Source of the DNA: Turritopsis dohrnii
Lineage: Eukaryota; Cnidaria; Hydrozoa; Anthoathecata; Oceaniidae
Direction: 5' to 3'
NCBI GenBank assembly: GCA_027922465.2
Contig: BQMF02000038.1
Location: forward strand, 248,001-312,000
DNA length: 64,000 nt
The translations under genes and the position numbers were made by a program. A model generated the notes under the pieces. It saw only the letters and a list, made by a program, of their open reading frames with translations, was not told the DNA's origin and made no database searches. Within the stretch, counting starts at the first letter, position 1. Each line of letters begins with the position of its first letter. Shown piece by piece: positions 56,885 through 64,000 of this stretch.

Positions 56885-59800
56885 GAAATTCTTGGATATT
56901 CTGTATCATCAAGAAGAGAATGTGGAAGTGCTTGTGTTCAACATGTTGACTGCAATGGTTTTACATTGACAAGAGATTACCGTAACCCACCTTTGTACTG
57001 CAAATTGTTTAAAGGAAATTTAGATATGAATAATTATTTTGTTAAACATTCAGATGATAAAGATTTCTATGAACTTCAGGTTAGTTCCTCAAAGGTTATC
57101 GTGTTTTGGTGAATTATTAGATTGTTTAACAAAAGAAATTCGCTGAAAATAGAATATTTTAATTTTTCCGTAGAATCCATGCACTTTGAATCCTGGTATA
57201 TGTGAACATGGTAGTACTTGTATTCCTCATTTCCATAACAACAGTTACTATTGTGATTGGTGTATGCCACCATTTTATGGAAGGCATTGTAATGAAACAG
57301 GTAAACAAATATGTTTAAATCAGTAATGTAAGTGGCTACCATTTGTGTTATTTTGATATGAATTTACTAGGCCCGTAAGCTCTGTGGTTGTGGTAGGCAC
57401 CTAATTTTTTGAGTGTAGTCTCCATTTAGGGTATGTAACAATACTTCATTAGTAGAATTTTGATACATGCAGCCGTTCTCAAGATAATTTTTGGGTCTCT
57501 CCTGACCCTATTGGCATTAAAGATAATTCATTGATAACCTTATTATTGTTGTGATTATCTCCTAGATTGGGTGGTTATTTGTATCCATGGACACAGTACC
57601 AAAAGATATACTTTTAAAGTTTCCAGATCTTACATCATTATATAACATTGGCATTTCTTGGGTCATCTATGACCCTAATTCCGTTGATTTTTCATGAATT
57701 TTACGTTAATTTTAATTTTGTACATTGGCTTTATTGCAAATCGCGTCCAAAACCTATTTCATTATTTTAAAGCTGTTTTCGCTAAGATAATATATAAAAA
57801 GTCTCGAAGGTCTAGGGTCACAAGTGACCCTATTGTATGAACAACACTGCAATGGTCTCCTTTGGAATTTTTCATAATTTGAAATTCGAATCGGTAGTTC
57901 AATGCGTGTTCTGATTCTTTAAAAAGTTAGTATCAATAAACATGCCGCTGCCACAGAACATTCCACTTACTATTACGCCTGAAAATGTTTGGGCTTTATT
58001 GGATTCCGTGGAAAGTGACAATGAAGATGACTTAGCAGATGTCATGGAGGATTCAGATACGGAATTCGTAGTTGAAGATGAAGAGAATGAAGAAGATCAG
58101 GACAATGATAATGAAAAAAATGATGACATCTCGAATTTAAATGACACAAATGAGATCCCCCATGCAATTGTTCACGATATAAACACAGCCAATAACAGTG
58201 GCGACGACGGAAAGAATACAATGAAAGAAATCCACTGGACGAAGTCTACAAAGTACATACCAGTGCAAAAAGAATGCAAACTTGATGGAAAGGTACTGCT
58301 AGACATTCATCCTTTAGATAATCCTCTGAAAGTTTTTGAGAAATTGTTAAATTTAGATGAATTTATTCTACACTTGAAAACAGAATCTGAGAGATATGCT
58401 GCCCAAAATGGTAGAACATTCGAGGTATCCTTAGATGAAATGAGAGCATTTATTGGTATTAATTTTGTGATGGGATACCACAAACTACCAAGCCTTCGCA
58501 GTTATTGGGAAACACGTCCTTCAATGTCCGTAAATTTTATTGGTATTGTAATGGCGCGAGAGAGATTCAAGGAAATTTTGAGTAACCTTCATTTTTCCAA
58601 CAACTATGATGCTCTTCCAAAAGATCACCCTGAACATGATAGAGCATTTAAAGTAAGATGGTTAATTAATTTTCTCAACGAACGGTTTCTAGGAGCTATG
58701 GAATCTGAAGCAGTCCAAAGTGTGGATGAGCACATGGTAAAGTTCAAAGGTAGAAGCATAATGCGTCAGCACATTAAAAATAAGCCAATTAAATGGGGCT
58801 TCAAAATGTGGTATAGATGTGCTCCAAAGACCGGATATCTATATGAGTTTGACATATATACTGGCAAAAAAGACACAACAGAATTTGGATTAGGCGAATC
58901 TGTTGTTCTGCAACTAACCGAAAAGCTTAATGAAAGCTTTTGCCGCATCTTCTTTGACAATTTTTTCACTTCACCATCGCTTATGAGAAAGTTGACAGAA
59001 AACTCATTATATGGAATCGGAGTTGTTAGGCAAAATCGAAAACTCTTGCCAAAAATTGAAAAAGCAGCAAAGAAGAAAGCAGTAGCAGATAAGCTCACAC
59101 AAAAGAAAACAAAATCGCTTGTCCATGGTGAATCCTTCACTGATGATAAATCGTTCAAACGTGGAGATAGCGACTTTCTAGTGAGCAAGGATGGGCTTGT
59201 TGCTTTGAGATGGAAAGATTCTAAAGTGGTAATGCTACTGACAAACTGCATGGATCCTTCGAAGCTTTTTCATGTAGATCGAAGACAAAAAGGAACGTCC
59301 GAAAAACTGAAAGTTCCGTGCCCTGCTATCATCAAAGAATATAATTTGAACATGAATGGTGTCGACATCCATGATCAACTGAAAACTGGTTATGAAATAG
59401 ATCGTAAGTCTAGATTTCGCTACTATCTCCGAATTTTCTTTGATCTGATGGATTCAGCTGTCGTCAATGCCCATGTAATTTACAAGAAAAAAGTTAATGC
59501 AAGAATTAGTCTACTTGAATTCAAAGTAATCCTTGCTGAATCCTTGATAAATCGATTTTCTTCTCGAAAACGCAAATTTACTGCAGAAGTTCCCCAACTT
59601 GCTGTAGAATTACCCCTGTCAATGAAAGAACCAGATCATATAGTTCAGTTCACCGAAAGACGAAAACGGTGTAAGTATTGCGATGATAGTGGTAAAAAAG
59701 ATGTGAAATGTTATACATATTGCAAAACTTGCAATGTTTCGTTGTGCGTTCAAAAAGACAGAAACTGTTTCAAAATGTATCATTCATTTTAAAAATATAT

Positions 59801-62800
59801 GATAGAGTAAAAGTTTATTGGGACTTATTTAGCTGTATGTTTTTTATGATTACTAGTTATTTTTGAAAGAAAAGTTCATATTGTGTTGAGAAAATTTCAT
59901 TTTTTAATCCTTTTTTACCCTCTCTGAAATTAGGGTCTCTTATGACCCACTATTTTTTGAGCCAATATTATCAGGTACAACAGTTTATTATGTAAGTCTA
60001 TCATTATCGCACCAATGTTAGTGATACTGAGACTCAGAACCTTCTGAAATATGCAAAGCAGCAGTAATACATTATTTCATTGTTTTTACCCTTAATACCA
60101 TTAGGGTCACTACTGACCCAGTCTAGTTAAAGGCCAATAACTTGATAAGTTTGTGTGCTATCAAGTTGATATTTAACTCAATTTGTAGCTAAGAAAATAA
60201 CCTTTCAGGAAGTAAAAGTAAAAAGGCATAGTTCAATACGAAAATAGGGGTTTGGGAACAAGGAAGTCTAAAAAAATTTTAATTTTTTTTTACCATAATT
60301 GGAAGTGTCACATGATCTTCATATGACGTCATCAAACATTTGAAAGCAATTAAATTAAAAATAGATGTTATGTTTTCTTTATATACGGTTACCAGGCTAT
60401 TATAAGTAGCTTCAAAAAAAAGTTATTAAAGTTTAAAAATACGGGTCACTGGTGACCCGCCAGGCCTTAAAGGGTTAACAATTTCCAGCTATTTATTCAA
60501 TCTAATAAAGTTATGTACCCTATTTGGTTAGGTGAGAAATCTCCAATTTCTTTTAATGAGAAAATCTATATATTAATAGCCGATTCTCCGTTTATTTGTC
60601 TGTCACGCAAAATGGTAGATTTACTTGTGAGAGAATTATTTCTTATTTTGTGTGCGAAGTCAGTGCGAAACAAATACATTGCAACCCTAATCGAACGTTT
60701 CTTGGCTGGTGAACCAATAGGGATAACGTTTTGTTTTTATTATCATTGTTAATTTTATATTTAAACGACCACCACGACTTTGCTTTGAAAACAATACATC
60801 AACTAAATATAAAGAAACTAACTGATTAAACATTTTGGTCAAAAAGCAGCAGTGGCATAACATAGCAGCATGTTCGGTTTAACAGTGTTGTATCCTAACG
60901 CTTGTTTGACTGTCTGAGACGGGTGAACTTTTTTTCGAGCTATCAAAATGTTTAAAAACCGATAGGTAAAAAAGAGTGTCATGACACAAAATGTTTTTTT
61001 GCTTTTCTTTTAAATAATTTAATTTCTTTTAATCGTGATGCGCTTCTGATCAAACGTGTTTTTTATTAACTTCATTCATTTAGCACGTGCCTTTTTTCTC
61101 TCCTCTCGCGCGATTTTTTTAAGAAGAGAAACCATTTCCCCCCCTAATATTGATACCACCCATGTTAGAGCGCGTAACTTTTTTAAAACAAAAGCTAATA
61201 ATAAGTTGATGTTTTTTCTCTCTACGTTTTGAGTGTATTGTTTCGCTGATCAACGACCGCTTTTAAAAAAGTAAATAAATAGCACATCATGAAATGTGGT
61301 TTTTTTTTTGGAACGATTGTTTAAACTGATATTTGATTGGTTTAAAATCGTAAATAAAAACGAGGCCAAGTTCACGTTCGGAATGCATTGTGCAAAGCAA
61401 GAAGATCGGGTGACATTTTAAATGCGACCGCGACAATGAACAGCTGAGTTTAGAACATGCAAGACTTGAAACACAAGGAGCGTATTTGTCTTCGTATGTA
61501 AACAAGCTTTACTAAGCAATAAAACCAGCAGAAAAGGAAGTTAAAACAGTCCAGGAATGGAGCCTCCGTTCTCCCATTATACTCACTTATAGTTGGTTTT
61601 AAGTGTAATAATTTGGGGCAGGTATTTTTATTCGGGCTCCAAAATTACAAAGACTTGGGACACCGCTTGCACGACTGGGACACCCTGAAAAAAAGTTAAG
61701 ATGCGCTTGTTTTTGGAAAAAGTCACGGAGAAAGAACAAAATCATCCTGAAAAGCTTGAAAATAATCGGCACTCGATTTTTTCAAAAATGGAAATAGAAC
61801 AAAATAATTCTCACGTAATGATTCATCAGGTGTAATAATTTTTTGCTTGTTTACCCAAACGTAAAGTGAGATCATGTTTTTTGTAGACTCAACTGACATG
61901 GAATCTGTTCACAGAGGTAAGCGAAATCTATTTGTTAAGAGCTTCTGTTGTACAATTTCCTGGTTATTTAATTAACTACTTGGTTAATTTGACTACATTT
62001 CTAATGCATCAATTATTAAGTTTTGTGAAAGACATGAAATTGAACATCAATACAGATTTATTGATTATTACAATACTGTTAAGACAAGACAATTGAAATT
62101 TGTTCTGAAATACTCTCTTGGAATTTTTTAACTGGAAGGTTTTATTCAAACTTCGGTATTTAATGAACTAATAACTGGTATTTGGATTACATAAAGTATC
62201 CAGCAAATCTAGACTTTGACTAAAAAGACATTGTTGAATAACAGTTAATTCTGTTGAGAAAAAACATTTTGGAATTTACCGGCAATGCAAATAATACTTC
62301 TGTTAATAGTTCAAATTATTTAACGTATTTTCGCTTTACAAGGATTTAGTGCAAAAAATTGTAATTGCCTAGTAGTATTTTAGAACAAAAAATTATTCTA
62401 AAAGTATTAGTTCAACCATATCGGAGATATTATCGAAGTTTATCAAAACACGAACTAATGCAATTCACTTGGGCAATGAAAAACTTAAAACAACGGAACA
62501 AAAATTTGTTTTCCATTGTTAAAAGACAATTAAGTTTTAATTCAACAGAAGCACTAGATAATTACTAGTGATTACTTTTGCAAACAAAAACATAAATGTA
62601 AATGAGGTGCAAAGAAGCAAAAAACAAAACATGTGGATATGAATGTTTTTCATTGAAAATTAGGGTAAAGTATCATTATTAGTGCAATTTGCTCACGTGT
62701 ACATGGTAATTGTATTTATAGATATACGTTCTGGTAAAAACTCATCTTGTTTTCAATTGGTCCGAAATTATGGAATCAACAGTGGCCAATATGCAATACA

Positions 62801-62844
62801 TCCCTGGAATGACTGGAGAAAAATTAAAGTCAGGTGTTTCTATG
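56885..62844 (+). CDS. Extracellular mosaic gene: PAN/Apple, EGF and fibrinogen-type modules (partial)
   Basis: Four exons join in frame. Exon a (about 56885-57079) has RRECGSACVQHVDCNGFTL and LYCKLFKG..DKDFYELQ, a PAN/Apple domain. Exon b (57174-57300, phases 0 to 1) is a whole EGF-like module: NPCTLNPGICEHGSTCIP, YYCDWCMPPFYGRHC, with six cysteines. Exon c (61887-61916, 30 nt) encodes a short STDMESVHR linker. Exon d (62722-62844) reads SCFQLVRNYGINSGQYAIHP and IKVRCFYG, the start of a fibrinogen-type domain. Introns after b, c and d are all phase 1, the class favoured in module-shuffled secreted proteins. The gene continues to the right and its start is not seen. It is probably secreted or cell-surface, in adhesion or recognition. 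A TGA at 56882 just before exon a marks either an intron edge or a break. Confidence 0.75.
57493..57830. repeat. Left set of GGGTC-N6-TGACCC palindromes
   Basis: Copies at 57493-57508 (gggtctctcctgaccc), 57660-57675 (gggtcatctatgaccc) and 57815-57830 (gggtcacaagtgaccc). The last lies 111 bases before the transposase ATG. Confidence 0.95.
57942..59792 (+). CDS. Intact piggyBac (DDE) transposase
   Basis: An uninterrupted 616-residue frame. The N-terminus (20-95) is very acidic, as usual. The catalytic core has SVDEHMVKFKGRS (260-272, D262), FFDNFFTS (337-344, D339) and NGVDIHDQLKTGY (472-484, D475 and D478), matching the catalytic Asp residues of the family. A Lys-rich stretch (372-391, KAAKKKAVADKLTQKKTK) could be a nuclear signal. 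The C-terminus (573-616) is the Cys-rich domain (CKYC, CYTYCKTC, LC, NCF) that binds the transposon ends. The length is near that of known piggyBac transposases (about 600). With no stop, frameshift or missing core residue, it could encode an active enzyme. The enzyme cuts and pastes at TTAA in the nucleus. Confidence 0.95.
   Translation: MPLPQNIPLTITPENVWALLDSVESDNEDDLADVMEDSDTEFVVEDEENEEDQDNDNEKNDDISNLNDTNEIPHAIVHDINTANNSGDDGKNTMKEIHWTKSTKYIPVQKECKLDGKVLLDIHPLDNPLKVFEKLLNLDEFILHLKTESERYAAQNGRTFEVSLDEMRAFIGINFVMGYHKLPSLRSYWETRPSMSVNFIGIVMARERFKEILSNLHFSNNYDALPKDHPEHDRAFKVRWLINFLNERFLGAMESEAVQSVDEHMVKFKGRSIMRQHIKNKPIKWGFKMWYRCAPKTGYLYEFDIYTGKKDTTEFGLGESVVLQLTEKLNESFCRIFFDNFFTSPSLMRKLTENSLYGIGVVRQNRKLLPKIEKAAKKKAVADKLTQKKTKSLVHGESFTDDKSFKRGDSDFLVSKDGLVALRWKDSKVVMLLTNCMDPSKLFHVDRRQKGTSEKLKVPCPAIIKEYNLNMNGVDIHDQLKTGYEIDRKSRFRYYLRIFFDLMDSAVVNAHVIYKKKVNARISLLEFKVILAESLINRFSSRKRKFTAEVPQLAVELPLSMKEPDHIVQFTERRKRCKYCDDSGKKDVKCYTYCKTCNVSLCVQKDRNCFKMYHSF
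59933..60458. repeat. Right set of GGGTC-N6-TGACCC palindromes
   Basis: Copies at 59933-59948 (gggtctcttatgaccc), 60104-60119 (gggtcactactgaccc) and 60443-60458 (gggtcactggtgaccc). The last is 16 bases inside the terminal TTAA. Confidence 0.95.
60565..61625 (+). mobile_element. Helitron H7, 3'-truncated
   Basis: Begins TCTATATATTAATAGCCGAT after host AAAA and follows the interior of H1/H2/H5/H6 to about 61625 (taatttggggcaggta). There it breaks off before the terminal hairpin and CTAG. It lies in the same intron of the PAN/EGF gene as piggyBac. Confidence 0.85.
61695..61820 (+). repeat. Dispersed repeat R3, copy 2
   Basis: Second copy of the block at 49385-49510 (tttttggaaaaagtc to atagaacaaaataattctca). 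Confidence 0.65.
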
Positions 62845-63116
62845 GTATGAAATTTGAGAGTTTATGTATCTTTGTCAGGTCTATTCTTGGATATATTGTA
62901 TATTTGTTCTCACTTATTATTATTATTTTTTATTATTAAAATTTATTTAACGTCAATTAGAAATATACAAAAATAAAAAGAAGTTAAAAAAATGTCGTCT
63001 CTCCGATGAAATGCAGTAATACATTTCAAAGGAGAGTACAACTAGCCCAATTCGGCTAATTAAAATTGACGGTCAAAAATTAAAAACAATTATAAAAAAC
63101 TCATATTTTATCTCCT
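62845..63116. other. Intron or intergenic sequence, no gene seen
   Basis: AT-rich sequence between the fibrinogen-type exon and the stop codon of the LINE frame; the right part is probably the LINE 3' untranslated region (minus strand). Confidence 0.45.
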
Positions 63117-64000
63117 TTAAGTAAAATAGTACCTTTGTGCACACAGACGGCATTTACAGCTAAGATCGGGCAAGGTTCTTATTGAAGACGAGAAGGTACT
63201 AAGATTTTTCGCTTCCCTGACACTAGTGGGGAGTTCATTCCACAGGTTTGCTCCTATATATGACACTGTCTGTAATCCGTGACGTGTAGTTCGAACAGTT
63301 TTTCGAACCAAGTCACACTGACGCCTAGTTTTGTAGGGGATATCCTCCTTGAAATTGAAAACGTTCTTCATATAAGAAGGGTTGAGACCTGTTTTAGTCT
63401 TATACACTTCTTTCAGGAGAACCTCACAATTTCTTCGATGAATGCATACATGTGGACTATCACAACAAATTTTCTCCATGTTATTTTGCATCCTCTGAAG
63501 CCTCTGAAGATTCCCCTTCCCAGCAAAAGACCAAATGAGAGGACAATAAGACAGTTCAGAAGATACAAAGGAATTTGCAGCAACCTTACGCTGAAAGGTT
63601 GAAAAATATGGTGAAATTCGCTTCAAGGCACCAATTTTGGCTCTGACTCTCTTGCACAGTGAATCAACATGCTTCCTGTAAGAGAGTTTAATGTCAATAA
63701 TGATGCCTAAAAGTTTCACCTCTTGTACTTCTTTCAAAATAAAGTTGTCTATATTTAAATAAAAATCAGAGTCATACTTTTTCTTAAAACCTTTAAGAAC
63801 AATAAGTTTGCATTTGGAAGGATTCAATTGTAGTCCATTATCCTTATACCATGATGAAACGATGGACATGTTGTCATGCAAACATCTCATAACGGCAGAA
63901 GGATCCTTGCCATAAGTATACAACGTATTATCATCTGCATAGTTGCAAATAAAAACATGAGGATTAGAAAGAAACATAAAAAGATCGTTTATATATATAT
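63117..64000 (-). mobile_element. LINE (jockey/CR1-like) reverse transcriptase, C-terminal part, running off the window
   Basis: The minus-strand frame is open from the right edge to the stop at 63117. It starts in the middle of the RT domain: IYINDLFMFLSN then NYADDNTLYTYG, where YADD is the catalytic box of non-LTR reverse transcriptases. It continues with LQLNPSKCKLIVLKG, VKLLGIIIDIKLSYRKHVD, the thumb region (KIGALKRISPYFSTFQRK) and ends with a Cys-containing C-terminus (CKCRLC). Internal ATGs such as the one at 63977 are not the start; the protein begins beyond 64000. No stop is seen in this part. It probably inserted downstream of, or in an intron of, the PAN/EGF gene, in opposite orientation. 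Confidence 0.85.

Larger units (their letters stand above)
57493..60478 (+). mobile_element. piggyBac-type transposon in an intron of the PAN/EGF gene
   Basis: The right end is ccttaaagggTTAA (TTAA at 60475-60478), the usual piggyBac target tetranucleotide with a CCCTTT-type TIR read inward. I could not find the matching left TIR with TTAA in 57301-57492, so the left limit given is that of the first internal palindrome and the left end may be lost or diverged. The element carries one intact transposase gene (57942-59792) and six copies of a GGGTC-N6-TGACCC palindrome, three on each side of the gene. Confidence 0.75.

Noticed and set aside
58766..59251. 161-codon open frame on the minus strand
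   Set aside because: It is the antisense shadow of the piggyBac transposase.

Overview
The window looks like a stretch of an AT-rich invertebrate animal nuclear genome. The evidence is spliced genes with GT-AG introns, a heparan-sulfate sulfotransferase, a mosaic extracellular gene built from PAN/Apple, EGF and fibrinogen-type modules, and many eukaryotic transposon families (Helitron, piggyBac, mariner/pogo-like, hAT-like and Harbinger-like MITEs, LINE, tRNA-derived SINE). A cnidarian is my best guess from the flavour of the proteins and repeats, but the sequence alone does not prove it. Nothing prokaryotic is present.

Host genes: (1) an HS 3-O-sulfotransferase gene on the minus strand, with a coding exon at 22907-23829 and a membrane-anchor exon at 30084-30192. 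They are joined across a 6.25-kb intron that holds a head-to-tail array of four Helitrons (26077-29345). (2) A plus-strand extracellular gene with exons at about 56885-57079 (PAN/Apple), 57174-57300 (EGF), 61887-61916 and 62722-62844 (fibrinogen-type start). Its 57.3-61.9 kb intron holds an intact piggyBac transposase gene and a Helitron. (3) Weaker candidate exons at 16366-16727 (+), 47283-47496 (-) and 3224-3418 (-).

Mobile-element layout, left to right: a perfect 62-bp hairpin (1.5 kb); a hAT-like MITE (2.9 kb); a 5.8-kb TIR element (3778-9561) with arrays of GACGTC under its ends, a truncated DDE-type transposase and a seven-exon second gene ending in a DUF4806-like domain; repeat family R1 with a nested Harbinger-like MITE (11.3-13.6 kb); a coiled-coil/membrane ORF relic (17.9-18.5 kb); a 3.2-kb relative of the 5.8-kb element (18644-21834) that keeps only the last exon of the second gene and is invaded by three nested TA-flanked elements, one a long foldback; the Helitron array in the sulfotransferase intron; a MITE with 34-bp TIRs and 7-bp flanking repeats (33.2-33.8 kb); two broken autonomous Helitrons, back to back (34.6-39.8 kb); a second long R1 copy with a Helitron and a MITE inside it (40.3-43.9 kb); a pogo-like element (44.1-44.9 kb); SINEs (45.7-46.8 kb); a transposase-like pseudogene (48.3-48.9 kb); a Gag-like relic (50.7-51.3 kb); a 3.2-kb TIR element with CCACAG flanking repeats (51768-54988); a THAP relic cut by half a Helitron (55.4-56.2 kb); piggyBac; another Helitron; and the reverse transcriptase of a LINE running off the right edge.

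The most noteworthy points are the two-gene GACGTC-array transposon family with an accessory DUF4806-like protein, the zero-spacer Helitron array with an internal empty-site control for Helitron insertion, and the intact piggyBac flanked by three plus three copies of one 16-bp palindrome.
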